Assembly (NCBI RefSeq): GCF_026151205.1 | Contig: NC_087077.1 | Coordinates: 20,299,198 to 20,363,197, forward strand | From: Bolinopsis microptera | Taxonomy: Eukaryota; Ctenophora; Tentaculata; Lobata; Bolinopsidae | DNA length: 64,000 bases | Reading direction: 5' to 3' | Part shown: piece after piece, positions 23,825 through 34,539 of the stretch | How the letters are laid out: each line of letters begins with the position of its first letter | Position numbering within the stretch: position 1 is the first letter of the stretch | Notes under the pieces: generated by a model | Told to the model about the DNA's origin: nothing | Database searches by the model: none | What the model saw: only the letters and a program-made list of their open reading frames with translations | Program-made: the position numbers and the translations under genes

Positions 23825-24572
23825 TTATTATAAAACACTTAATCGGTCACGTGACATAAGACACAAGCAGTTGCCTGGAGTCTGGACACCAACCTTTAAA
23901 TAACATATTAACATCGTGTATTTGATGGACCGGCCGGGCCTTCAACAGAGTTGAGAGTGCTGAAATTCTGCGACTTGCATCATCCTGCCAACCCAGTGAT
24001 GTTGCCTTTTGGATCACTGTGCTCAGTCTGCTCCAGTTTTTTTGTTCAATCATCGTTGTTTTATTTCAAGGAGAATATTTTAATATCTCAAAAGTGCTCC
24101 TTATTACTCCGTTTAATCTCGCCACCTTCGCGATGTTACATTTTCATCGAGCTATAATATATTAATACCGTTATCTAAATGTGGTTTATTGAAAACATTT
24201 TCGTTAGCAGCCCCACTTTACTGCTATTGCTAAGCAAGGAACAAAGTAGTAAGTCCACAAAAGATAACGGTTACAGAGTAATTCTCATATTCGGACTCTA
24301 CGTCACAATGAATAATAAATAACAATAACCATGAAGAGTAAATTACATTTTCTTACAATGCTTTAAGCCTTAAAAACCCACCGTTATCATAATTCAAAAT
24401 TAAACCACCAGCCACTGTTCCTGGTTTATTTGACGATAACATAATGAATCTTAATTAGGCCGGGGTCGAAAGTTCGAACTTTTGGAGAACAAATTAAAAA
24501 GGCGCGTTATGCCAATTTTATCGAAAAAGGGGCCGCTTATGAAAACCACAGGGTTTTTATATATTTTGAGTC

Positions 24573-24690
24573 TTTGCGGTCATATTAATTTCCGTCATCT
24601 TTGCGGTCATATTAATTTCCGTCATCTTTGCGGTCATATTAATTTCCGTCATCTTTGCGGTCATATTAATTTCCGTCATTTATCGTTATT
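24573..24690. repeat. 27-bp tandem repeat, four copies
   Basis: Unit ttgcggtcatattaatttcc then gtcatct, four copies here and two at 18317-18372 in duplication copy 1. Confidence 0.88.
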
Positions 24691-25163
24691 GCATTTGCGG
24701 TCATAGAAACACCCACATTGCATTTCCAACGCTTAATTTGCTGACTTATTTTACTCCACAATGAATATCCGTTTCTTAACATTATTCTTAATTGTACTGA
24801 CATTGATATAATATAATGGACGATATAATCTATTTAACCATTTTCAAGTTGCTTCTAATAACTGTTTACCAATAATATCATCACGTGATTACTCGATATC
24901 TCCCACATAGTTGCTAAAATGACAGTTTTTCCACATACACTCTGCTGTACTGTTCTTCTGTTTTGCAGCCTGCATGAAGTAGTTGGGGTACGACGACGAC
25001 CACCACCAGTGGTATCGGTAGGTGGATTTAAAGTTATATTGGGATAAAATACATACATAGCTTTGTAAGGTCTAAAATTATTTGAAACCAACAGTTAACA
25101 CTAAGAGAATTACCTTTTTCCCAAGTTTCCATCTATCTATAACCATGCAAAATATTTCAAACG

Positions 25164-26291
25164 ATGCTATGTGTATCACTACCAGCAAGCTACTTGTTTA
25201 TGGCAATATTTGTCCAGGACGTATTGATAGCATCAATACAAGATAGTATCTCTCTCCTGAACAAACTCACGACACACCAAGGTGAGAAAATCGCCTCCTT
25301 GACAACCAAGTTGGATGAAGCGAGGGTTGAGATCGAGCAGCTTAAAGAGGAGTTGATAAGTGAGCTAAAAGGTGAGTTAAAAGGTGAGTTAAAAAGTAAG
25401 CTGTCGACAACAAAAAGGAGGTTGAGCACCTTGGAGGAGAAACAAGCTGAGTTGATTAATGGAGCATCCTCGTTCAACAGTAAGATGACGACCACACAAG
25501 GGAAAGTGGATACCTTGGAGGAGAAACAAGCTGAGTTGATTAATGGAGCATCCTCGTTCAACAGTAAGATGACGACCACACAAGGGAAAGTGGATACCTT
25601 GGAGGAGAAACAAGCTGAGTTGATGAATGCAACATCCTCGTTCAACAGTAAGATGACGACCACACAAGGGAAAGTGGATACCTTGGAGGAGAAACAAGCT
25701 GAGTTGATGAATGCAACATCCTCGTTCAAAAGTGAGATGACGACCACACAAGGGAAAGTGGATACCTTGGAGGAGAAACAAGCTGAGTTGGTGAATGCAA
25801 CATCCTCGTACAACAGTAAGATGACGACCACACAAGGGAAAGTGGATACCTTGGAGGAGAAACAAGCTGAGTTGATGAATGCAACATCCTCGTTCAACAG
25901 TAAGATGACGACCACACAAGAGAAAGTGGAAACCTTGGAGGAGAAACAAGCTGAGTTGTTTAATGGAGCATCCTCGTTCAACAGTAAGATGACGACCATG
26001 CAAGAGAAAGTGGGTACATTGGAGAATAAAGCCAATGCTGCATCTGTGGAATTAGAGCATATTTCATGGCTGAAAGGATCGTTTTGTTTCTTAAGTAGTG
26101 GGGGAAGTTGTCCGGCGGGATTTACTAGATATGCTGCGTTTATAGGCGGAATATACACTCATAGGAATACAGGAGGGTGGATGATACCTGCAACATTCGG
26201 AGACAGCAACGTTAGGTGTCCCGGTGGTAGTTGCTCATCCAGTAGCGCAGGCTTCAACGCACATCTCGCAATATATTCCTGTTGCAAATAG
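25164..26291 (+). CDS. Secreted coiled-coil protein with seven 28-residue repeats and a C-terminal six-cysteine module
   Basis: A single-exon ORF of 375 aa. Residues 1-24 are hydrophobic and look like a signal peptide (MLCVSLPASYLFMAIFVQD). Residues 25-85 are heptad-like and charged (KLDEARVEIEQLKEEL). Seven repeats of 28 aa (TLEEKQAEL...SKMTTTQ-KVD) follow; 28 aa is four heptads, fitting a continuous coiled coil. The last 75 residues form a compact module with six cysteines ending in CCK (GSCPAGFTRY ... PATFGDSNVRC ... CCK), of a kind I associate with extracellular invertebrate proteins but cannot name. The 84-bp DNA repeats are almost identical, so the array expanded recently. A likely poly(A) signal is at 26423. 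The upstream ATG at 25145 is in another frame. A secreted oligomeric binding protein is inference. Confidence 0.75.
   Translation: MLCVSLPASYLFMAIFVQDVLIASIQDSISLLNKLTTHQGEKIASLTTKLDEARVEIEQLKEELISELKGELKGELKSKLSTTKRRLSTLEEKQAELINGASSFNSKMTTTQGKVDTLEEKQAELINGASSFNSKMTTTQGKVDTLEEKQAELMNATSSFNSKMTTTQGKVDTLEEKQAELMNATSSFKSEMTTTQGKVDTLEEKQAELVNATSSYNSKMTTTQGKVDTLEEKQAELMNATSSFNSKMTTTQEKVETLEEKQAELFNGASSFNSKMTTMQEKVGTLENKANAASVELEHISWLKGSFCFLSSGGSCPAGFTRYAAFIGGIYTHRNTGGWMIPATFGDSNVRCPGGSCSSSSAGFNAHLAIYSCCK
25431..26021 (+). repeat. 84-bp in-frame tandem repeat inside the coiled-coil gene
   Basis: Seven copies of an 84-bp unit (accttggaggagaaacaagc, tgagttgattaatggagcat, cctcgttcaacagtaagatg ...). 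Changes cluster at one position pair (ING/MNA/VNA/FNG), suggesting unequal exchange between units. Confidence 0.92.
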
Positions 26292-26422
26292 AGGATCAGA
26301 AAACAATAGGGACTTATGAACACAGTTCACAGTTGGAATGTGTTGTAATGATTGTCAATGAAAAATAACGGTAGAAATCAAGAAGTGCATGTTATAGCAA
26401 ATTCTAATATATGACTGATTCT

Positions 26423-26428
26423 AATAAA
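26423..26428 (+). promoter_or_regulatory. Candidate polyadenylation signal of the coiled-coil gene
   Basis: AATAAA about 130 bp after the stop codon at 26291, in AT-rich 3' sequence. Confidence 0.45.
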
Positions 26429-26736
26429 TAACTGATTGTTTGAATTCCTAAATTTCACAAATTTTGGAGATTGTTTGATAAGGTACATTTTGTATTGATG
26501 ACGAAATGATTATAAATATTTACTCCGTTCTTGTTCTTCTCGAGTTATAAGAAAGTTAATCATGAATTAACGTGATCACCCCACATTCACAAGTGATTCA
26601 GTTACTCAACACTCATCCAGCAATAGTTTCATTAAAAACACATTGTAATAAGTTATTTCTCCGGATTCATCGGGAGATCCGAAAATAATCACAGTTGGAA
26701 TTCAACAAGGAAATAAACTAATGAAGTTCTTGTTAT

Positions 26737-27085
26737 TCTATTTCCCCCCAAGTTACTGGTTTTAGAAAGACTATAGTCATAATATTAATAGGAGAAGCTC
26801 GTAAAGTTTTCAAAAAGAACCAAGTATGTGCTATTTTAGTAAAAAATGAGAAAACTTGATTTAGTAAAAGCCATGCATTATTCAGGAACTAAAATGTAAA
26901 AAACCCGGTTGTTTGAAACTTTCTCTATTCTTTGATAGACCGACAATGACCTTAAGTTGGCACGTCAATTTAAAACTAGTATAATAACTTTGCAGAGGTT
27001 GTCAGGTATTGTCACGGTAAAGAAGGAATTGATAGTTGTAGAAAATATATCGGAGAAATAGAATGGAGAAATAAATAAAATTCTA
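26737..27085. repeat. Third, partial copy of the duplicated sequence
   Basis: Matches about 16160-16510 and 20930-21290 (start ccccccaagttac, continuing through gactatagtcataatattaa) with a few substitutions. Only about 350 bp is present; it switches at 27085 to an unrelated repeat. Confidence 0.85.
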
Positions 27086-27098
27086 CGCTAAAATTAAG

Positions 27099-27523
27099 CG
27101 TCCAACATATTCAGAGAGAACAATATAGGTGTTTTAATATTGAATGGGCGTGGTCTAAAATATTCGAATTTTCAAATTTTGGCGACGGAATCCTCGAACA
27201 AGTAGGTACAGTCAAGAATCAATAGTTCCCACAATCCCACAGTCAGACAACGAATGAGCTTAAAAATTCCAACAAAATCTTTATAACATCATTGGTAAAA
27301 CATTTTCGGACATCTTCAGTACTTAATAAAGATAAGGGTTAATACTCCAATTATATCAGAAAATTATAATTTGAACTAAAGGATGTTAGCTGTAAAAAGA
27401 AGCCAAACTCTCAAAAATGGAATGGGAAGCACTCGGGTATGGGGGGTTGTGGGGCCCCAACTAATCGGGAAAAAAAATACTAGTCCAAACGTATGGGTAC
27501 TGACTTTTGGCCCACCCTGTATA
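27099..27523. mobile_element. Mariner/Tc1-like relic with ...ccaccctgtata end, copy 1
   Basis: Two blocks, 27099-27210 and 27490-27523, recur at 31812-31926 and 31986-32019. The right end gacttttggcccaccctgta resembles a mariner-type terminal inverted repeat read outward (tacagggtgggcc on the other strand). No matching left end and no transposase remain. Confidence 0.45.
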
Positions 27524-27583
27524 TCAAATATATGTATAGAAGTACAAGCTGTCCTAAAAACCTAACTAAATTATTGACCGTAA

Positions 27584-27890
27584 TAGAATACCTAAAGTTA
27601 GTTAAGTCCTCTAGTTAGTTAAGTAGAATACCTAAAGTTAGTTAAGTCCTCTAGTTAGTTAAGTAGAATACCTAAAGTTAGTTAAGTCCTCTAGTTAGTT
27701 AAGTAGAATACCTAAAGTTAGTTAAGTCCTCTAGTTAGTTAAGTAGAATACCTAAAGTTAGTTAAGTCCTCTAGTTAGTTAAGTAGAATACCTAAAGTTA
27801 GTTAAGTCCTCTAGTTAGTTAAGTAGAATACCTAAAGTTAGTTAAGTCCTCTAGTTAGTTAAGTAGAATACCTCAAGTTAGTTAAGTCCT
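27584..27890. repeat. 40-bp minisatellite, about 7.7 copies
   Basis: Near-perfect 40-bp unit gaatacctaaagttagttaa gtcctctagttagttaagta; only the last copy carries a change (tcaag). Confidence 0.95.
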
Positions 27891-29230
27891 ACCTTACCCT
27901 TTGTCACGATGAAGACACCCATAATGATGAGTAAAACTGTTAAGTATTCTGTATTGCACCTATTTACCTGAAACAGCAGCCTTTGGCAGCTTCATTCGAG
28001 GACTCTATTTGAATACATCGTGTGAAGTATATGAAAAGTAGAACTTCAAACTAGACTGCTTTAAAGCAACACGTTATGTGGTGAAAGTAAGTCTAGGATA
28101 TTATCGATAATGACAGATAAGTGAAAGTAAACTGTTCAAATCAAATAAAAACAAGCTGTTTGAAATCTTCTCCATCCCTCGACTCTTCGATAAGGTTACT
28201 ATGTGTAACCATGGTAACTCTTCGATAAACCAGCGCCAAGTTAGAACTTTGCGGTGTTTAAAGGTATTTATATGATGTTACAAAGAGAAATTGATTATAG
28301 TTGAATGCTTACAGTGGAACGGCAATGACCGGACCGGCCAACTTCGGACCAAAAACATTGTCGGACCACCAAACTTCCGTAAAGTTTCAAACGGTACCGA
28401 AACTTTTGATTTTATGGTAAAATTCCAGGGTGCCGGAATAACATGGAACGTCTAAAACTGTTGCCGGACATTACCCTAGTTACCATGGTTACACATAGTT
28501 AACTTATGCCGGACATTAGATGCATGGCTTTATTGATTGGATCTATGCCAAAAAGAAACTCTTCATAAACGTGCTTGAAAAAAAGTTATCAAATCACATA
28601 TATCTTAGCATTTATATCTAAAAACCAAGACCTAGAGTTTCATACAGAGTTGAAAAATACGTATTTAACGTATTTTATAAAATATCAAAAAAACGTTAAA
28701 TACGGCGTATTTTATTTTCGCTGAATAAAATTCGTTAAAATACGTTACAAGTGATTTTGTAGCATTAAGAGCTCCAATGAAATAATAAGTACTATTTCTA
28801 ATTATACAAGTTAAAAGTTTGATTAAAACTCGCGTAGCTCTGTAGTTTATCACCTCGCGTATGATTTAAGGGAACTGTGCACGTGCTAAAGCGTACCAAA
28901 GCGTGCAAAGTCGTTTCAAGTGATCTCCATACTGTTGTCTTATATGTACTCATGTACTGTGATGTGATCGACAGCTTGTTAGGGTACGGCTAGCACGATC
29001 CTGTTCTCAACTAGTCAATCACGTATCGATGGATCAGATCTTAAGGGATCACATCAGCTTTAGAACGTCACGAGATTACCCGTGAGCTTGTGAAATACGA
29101 ATGTGAACCGAAATTACAATATGATCCAAAATTCGGACAGATGTCGCCAAAAACGACTCCTGTCCGACAGCGACATCTGTCCGAAATCCCTAATTCGGCT
29201 GTCGGACAGATGTCGCTGTCGGACAGATGT
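27891..29230. other. No gene recognised
   Basis: No convincing ORF. A perfect RFX-type palindrome gtaaccatggtaac is at 28205-28218. AT-rich runs of aaatacgt/cgtatttaacg at 28655-28750 resemble the sequence at 29766-29800 on the far side of the hAT remnant and may be decayed element ends. Confidence 0.45.
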
Positions 29231-29277
29231 CGCCCAATCAAGGTCTTTTTGGCCGGCAATCTGCCATTGACGGAGCT

Positions 29278-29544
29278 ACAAAGCTAGATCCTTGTACGTG
29301 GTGGGATTCGTTCGGTGCAGCAACGCCAGAGCTTCAAATAATGGCGAAGAAAATTCTGAGCCTCGTCTGTAGTGCTTCTGCCTGTGAAACTAACTGGTCC
29401 TCTTGGGAATATATTGTTGATAAACGCAGAAATAGACTAGCAACGGATAAGGCCATAAAGCTAGTAGGCATTAATGCCAACCTTCGACTTATCAAAAACA
29501 TGGAGAAATGTGATTTCAATGATGATTACGATTCATCTGAGTAA
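29278..29544 (+). pseudogene. hAT transposase C-terminal (dimerisation) domain remnant
   Basis: About 88 residues match the hAT C-terminal dimerisation region: DPCTWWDSFGAATPELQIMA, KKILSLVCSASACETNWSSW, then YIVDKRRNRLATDKAIKLV and N-L-RLI. In hAT transposases this follows the catalytic core and mediates dimerisation. The RNase-H-like catalytic part and zinc finger are absent upstream, where instead there is a short stretch of gacagatgtcgc repeats. A decayed fragment, possibly a last exon; no ends or target duplication are certain. Confidence 0.75.
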
Positions 29545-30018
29545 TTGTGTTCTTAATTGTGTATTTATTGAAACTTTTTTACGGACGATTTTCTACACAA
29601 ATATGAATATTTTTCTGCGTTCAATTCCAAAAGTAAATTCCAATCCCGTTCAAGGGAACAAAATAAATGAAATTGAACCGTAATGACGATGTGTCTGAAA
29701 AAATTGCGAACGAAAGACATAACTTATTAAGTTTTTGAATGCAATTACGAAAAAAATAGGCAAACGTATTTTAACGTATTTTTGACGTATTTTATTTCTA
29801 CCTTACTCGGGATTATTATAACCGGGATAAAGTGGTGGGTTTTGGAAGATTCCGCCATATTTTTCCCGGTCAAAAATTTTACCAGTCATAAAAAAACCCG
29901 CCGACTCAGATTATTGGGTTCCAAGGGGGTGGTGATCATCATATTTTACCTGAAGTCTCATATGTGCTAGAGAAGACTTTTGAAGCAGTGGATGGAGGGC
30001 TGTAACTTTATTGGCGGT

Positions 30019-30118
30019 NNNNNNNNNNNNNNNNNNNNNNNNNNNNNNNNNNNNNNNNNNNNNNNNNNNNNNNNNNNNNNNNNNNNNNNNNNNNNNNNNN
30101 NNNNNNNNNNNNNNNNNN
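30019..30118. other. Assembly gap (100 N)
   Basis: Exactly 100 N, the usual placeholder for a gap of unknown size. It lies where further exons of the minus-strand RSF1-like gene would be expected. Open minus-strand sequence just below it (29957-30018, ending in a gtaaaa donor-like site) might be part of such an exon. Confidence 0.98.
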
Positions 30119-30256
30119 ACAGTCTGACTCAGTAAGTTTAGATTTAGTACAAGTAAGTACTTTAGTATCAACAAAGTTCTTGAAAATATTTTTAAATATC
30201 GTCAGTATGGTAACACACACGTATCACCATAGTGCCATGTGTTTCTATAGTAGGAT

Positions 30257-30436
30257 GTGTTGCCATGGTAACATGTGTTGCCATGGTAAAATGTGTTGCC
30301 ATGGTAACATGTGTTGTTATGGTAACATGTGTTGCTATGGTAACATGTGTTGTTATGGTAACATGTGTTGTTATGGTAACATGTGTTGCCATGGTAACAT
30401 GTGTTGCCATGGTAACATGTGTTGCTATGGTAACAA
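30257..30436. repeat. 18-bp minisatellite of RFX X-box-like palindromes, ten copies
   Basis: Ten units of tgttgccatggtaacatg (variants gttatgg, gctatgg). Four units carry a perfect 14-bp GTTGCCATGGTAAC, which fits the RFX X-box consensus GTNRCC-N2-RGYAAC. It ends three bases from the donor site of an RSF1-like exon, so it is intronic. Open frames on both strands are repeat artefacts. Confidence 0.9.
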
Positions 30437-30438
30437 AC

Positions 30439-33400
30439 CTTCTCATCGTGTTCTTTATGTTGCTGGTTCTCTTCCTCCTCACTGGTCTCGTTATCCTCGT
30501 TAGGCTCTGTGTAAACCTTCCTGTTCACATTCCTAGCACTCTTCCTCATCTGGAGTTATATAGTGTTACTATAGTAACTAGTAACTACTATATATACTAT
30601 ATATAGTAACTAGTAACTACTATATATCATCTGTAGTTATATAGTGTTACTATAGTAACTAGTAACTACTATATATACTATATATAGTAACTAGTTACTA
30701 CTATATATCATCTGTAGTTATATAGTGTTACTATAGTAACTAGTAACTACTATATATATATAGTGTTACTATAGTAACTAGTAACTACTATATATCATCT
30801 GTAGTTATATAGTGTTACTATAGTAACTAGTAACTACTATATATATATAGTGTTACTATAGTAACTAGTAACTACTATATATCATCTGTAGTTATATACT
30901 GTTACTATAGTAACTAGTAACTACTATATATCATCTGGAGTTATATAGTGTTACTATAGTAACTAGTAACTACTATATATACTATATATAGTAACTAGTA
31001 ACTACTATATATCATCTGTAGTTATATAGTGTTACTATAGTAACTAGTAACTACTATATATCATCTGGAGTTATATAGTGTTACTATAGTAACTAGTAAC
31101 TACTATATATCATCTGTAGTTATATAGTGTTACTATAGTAACTAGTAACTACTATATATCATCTGTAGTTATATAGTGTTACTATAGTAACTAGTAACTA
31201 CTATATATATATAGTGTTACTATAGTAACTAGTAACTACTATATATATATATAGTGTTACTATAGTAACTAGTAACTACTATATATATATATAGTGTTAC
31301 TATAGTAACTAGTAACTACTATATATAATATATATACTGTTACTATAGTAACTAGTAACTACTATATATCATCTGTAGTTATATACTGTTACTATAGTAA
31401 CTAGTAACTACTATATATCATCTGTAGTTATATACTGTTACTATAGTAACTAGTAACTACTATATATATATAGTGTTACTATATACTGTATTTGTAGTTA
31501 TATATATTATTATATAATATACAGATGACCGAGATATGAAGCATAACGAGTTTATTCATTACGTGTGATCAGGTGATTGGTTTACCTAATGACGTGATAA
31601 GGTGACCCCGTTAACTACCCCGTTAAACATTATGGGAATTGTTAAGGGTGCCCAATTAAGGTGTCGTGTCACGGTGTCACATAATCACCCAGTCAATTTT
31701 GTTAACGAGATACAGAAGATACTTGATAACTTCGTCATTTTTAATCCGTTTTGCCTCATGTTTTCAGATCATATGCAACATTTGATAATCTACCGTCTCT
31801 TAAAAAATTAGGCGTTCAGCATGTTCAGAGAAAACAATATAGGTGTTTTAATATTGAATGGGCGTGGTCTAAAATATTCGAATTTTCAAATTTTGACGAC
31901 GGAATCCTCGAACCAGTAAGTACAGTATGCCATCTGCAAAGCTACAGCCCTCAAATTTAAAACACGGCGGAGCTATTAAGGCCAACGTATGGGTACTGAC
32001 TTTTGGCCCACCCTGTATATATTAGTGTTATATATATATTAACATTCTAACCAAACAAACTCACCAGGACAATAGAAACAACATGTTATAATTATGATAT
32101 TCAGTAATCTACTAGTACCCCCCCCCCCCCCCCCCCCGAATCTACTAGTATAGTAGAGTGTAGTTACTACTGGTTACTACTAGTGTAGTTCTACTAGTAG
32201 ATTACTAGTGTACTATAATGTATACTCTGTATAGTGTACTGACCCCTAGTTCGTATATTCGGATCCTGTGTGCTACTTCTAGATCATCCTCGTTAGCTAG
32301 CTCATCCGTCTCATCTACTTGTTCTTTCTTCTTCCTCTTCTTAGCTTTCTTCACCTGTGTGGAGAGCAATTTGTGCGTTATTAAATGAGTAATATCAACA
32401 ATAAGCAAGTTTGTCGGGGTTCTCCTTATATGGGTATCACGTGGGATTGTATTAACTAGCTATAACAGGTACTTTGCCAACTACTCTCTTCATACAGGAG
32501 GGTCTGTAATCTGTATGTTTTAATTGTGCAACATGGGAGCACCCTCCAAAAGTAGATCTCCAGTAGAATATGGCTGAGACTTTAGCTATGACCTAAAGTT
32601 AAAGTCTCATACAAAAATATTGAAATTTAATTATTGTAGGGGCCAAAATCTATCACATTTTGTTTGTGTTTCCAAATATGGGGATATAGTTTTTGGCTCA
32701 TAACACGGACATTTTTTTTCAAACTGGATGTCGATTCGTGTATGAGTTCAGGGGACTAACAACTGGCTTATCTTGTAAATCTTAACGAAGAATATAAATC
32801 TACTAAGTATATCAAAATGTAGGTTTTTTCTGATTTTGGCCCGGGGATATACTTCAATATACTTTAATATACATAAATATGGTCAGCCCACCACCCTATC
32901 TTTGCTGTAAGTACTTGCAACCTCATGAAGTTCAGTGAAATTGGACAGATTTAACTATTAGGTTTAATCTTAATGGCAAAAAGAATAAAATTGTTTCAAG
33001 CATTAAAATGAACGCACAGGTTTGTCCAGAGGAAGATACGCTTTCTGTTCGTTAACAATCTCCCAAAGTTTGCCCTGTCTGAGCTGATGCTCGCTATCAG
33101 GGGGCCTCAACCTCTCCACAACACGCTGCAACTGTGAGTAAGACGCAGAGAACAGGGACCATTGGTCGGGACTGTAGGGATATTTCCACCTGTACAATCT
33201 GTGGCTTTTCTCTGTGTCCTGAGGTGGTGAAATAGGAGAAACTGTGACATTATATTAAAAATTAACAGTTGCAAATTCTGTGATACAGGGTGATCAGTGT
33301 TAATAACTCAAGAACGGTTTAAGAATGGTATTTAATAATTACAGTGTTATGTAGGATATGACTTCTGGAGTCTGTGCAAATATGTCTAGACCTTAAACCC

Positions 33401-34539
33401 ATTGGCATAGGGTGCCTCATGAATTTTTTACAAAGTTTCCAATATATAATTTCTCGTGTTATCAATTTGTTCTGGGTCCTTAAGTAAATATCACGTGATG
33501 TTCAGCTCGGATAACCACATCATTTGCTTTTTTAATAAACACTTAGTCAGTTAAAGAGGGCCAAATGAACAGGTTCTTGATGGAGTTTTGCCCTGCAATT
33601 TTGAATACAGATTTTGGAGCATCATAGCACATGACTTGAAAAGTTTCAAAATTGTAGGTTAAATTTGAGGCAAGTAATTCACAAAATTCCAACTGTTTAG
33701 AAACACTCATGGATACTTAACTCGAAATGTTGAACAAAACTGTTTATCTTACTAACCGATATGAACCAATATTGTGAACTCTCAAAATCTCGACCCAAAG
33801 GAAGAAATCTCAGATTGTCAGGTGAGAACTGGGAGTTGAGTTCGGTTTTGAATCTTGAGTTTTCATCAAACTGACTGAGACAAACAAACTTCAGTATCTC
33901 TAGTTTTACTGTTCTTGGCAGGTTATTGAATAGACTTTCACCAAGGGAGGAGTATATTTTAGAGTCTCTATCCTTAAAATAACTTTGCAGAGTGGAGCTG
34001 AGTTTTGGAATGTTTGTTAGGACACCACATCTTCGTAGCAAACTGATGAGGAGCTGTTCGACGGCATTACCACAAGCTGAAATATGTATGTTAAAATGAA
34101 CTGTAAAATTTACTACCAAATTATCACTGATGCAGTGTATAATGATGTGTATAATAGTTTCTAATTGATCTAATGAATATCCACAATTACGATAATTTAA
34201 CTGTCCCGAGTAACTCACCATCAAGATAAGAATCATCATCAATCTTGCTTGTTGAAGAATTCAGCCCATCTTCAATCGTATCAATGAAAAATTGGGGGAT
34301 CCCCAGTAAGCTACCGAAAGTTCCAATAAATTGTGCAACACAAATAAAATCTGGATGTGCAGAAATTCTTTTATATTCGCCATGATCCTTGTCTGATGCA
34401 GCCTCTATGGATTTATTATCGTCTGTTGGGTCAGTTATTTCTTCTTTGATTTTTGTATCAATCTCTTTGTCTGGTGTTTTATTGTTGGTCTCTTTTGTTT
34501 CCACAACATTGTCAGAGTTTACTTCTTCTTTAATTTCAT
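30439..34539 (-). CDS. RSF1-like chromatin-remodelling factor, N-terminal part (five exons)
   Basis: Exons, in transcript order: 34539-34219, 34076-33757, 33218-33018, 32354-32244, 30549-30439. Each is bounded by AG/GT, and phases agree (1, 1, 0, 0, 0). The protein opens with an acidic lysine-rich segment, then HPDFICVAQFIGTFGSLLGI, VEQLLISLLRRCG, LPRTVKLEILKFVCLSQFDE, LRFLPLGRDFESSQYWF and DTEKSHRLYRWKYPYSPDQW. This is the DDT/WHIM-like N-terminus shared by RSF1 and CECR2; the QFDEN-FK and LGRD wording is closer to RSF1, the accessory subunit that works with the ISWI ATPase SNF2H in nucleosome spacing. The last two exons (37 codons each) encode charged segments (KKAKKRKKKEQ; ETSEEEE). The first exon (phase-1 input at 34539) was not found, and the PHD-finger part lies beyond or within the gap. 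The last two exons are joined by phase and character only. Confidence 0.75.
30556..31490. repeat. About 46-bp AT-rich palindromic minisatellite
   Basis: Repeats of gtgttactatagtaactagt aactactatatatcatctg, about 20 copies with tatata length variation. The core ttactatagtaactagtaac is self-complementary and could form hairpins. Intronic in the RSF1-like gene model. Confidence 0.92.
31812..32019. mobile_element. Mariner/Tc1-like relic, copy 2
   Basis: Shares 31812-31926 (ttttaatattgaatgggcgt) and the terminal gacttttggcccaccctgta with 27099-27523 but has a shorter centre. Intronic in the RSF1-like gene. Confidence 0.45.
32117..32137. repeat. Poly-C run
   Basis: About 20 consecutive C between two copies of tctactagta; probable length instability. 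Confidence 0.8.

Larger units (their letters stand above)
19322..24691. repeat. Segmental duplication copy 2 (5.37 kb, with Penelope-like insertion)
   Basis: Direct duplicate of 14622-18381. Differences: indels in the 18-bp and poly-C arrays, extra CTCGG units in the MITE, a 1490-bp Penelope-like insertion (22335-23824), and four rather than two copies of the 27-bp repeat at the right end. A third partial copy (matching about 16160-16510) is at 26737-27085. Confidence 0.93.

Noticed and set aside
25190-26158. 322-aa and 204-aa minus-strand ORFs
   Set aside because: Shadows of the plus-strand 84-bp coiled-coil repeats; no signal peptide or family resemblance, and the plus-strand reading gives clear heptads and a cysteine module.
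33283-33320. tacagggtgatcagtgtta as a mariner-type left end
   Set aside because: Only the first eight bases fit the ...ccaccctgta ends at 27523 and 32019; the rest does not match and no partner end was found.
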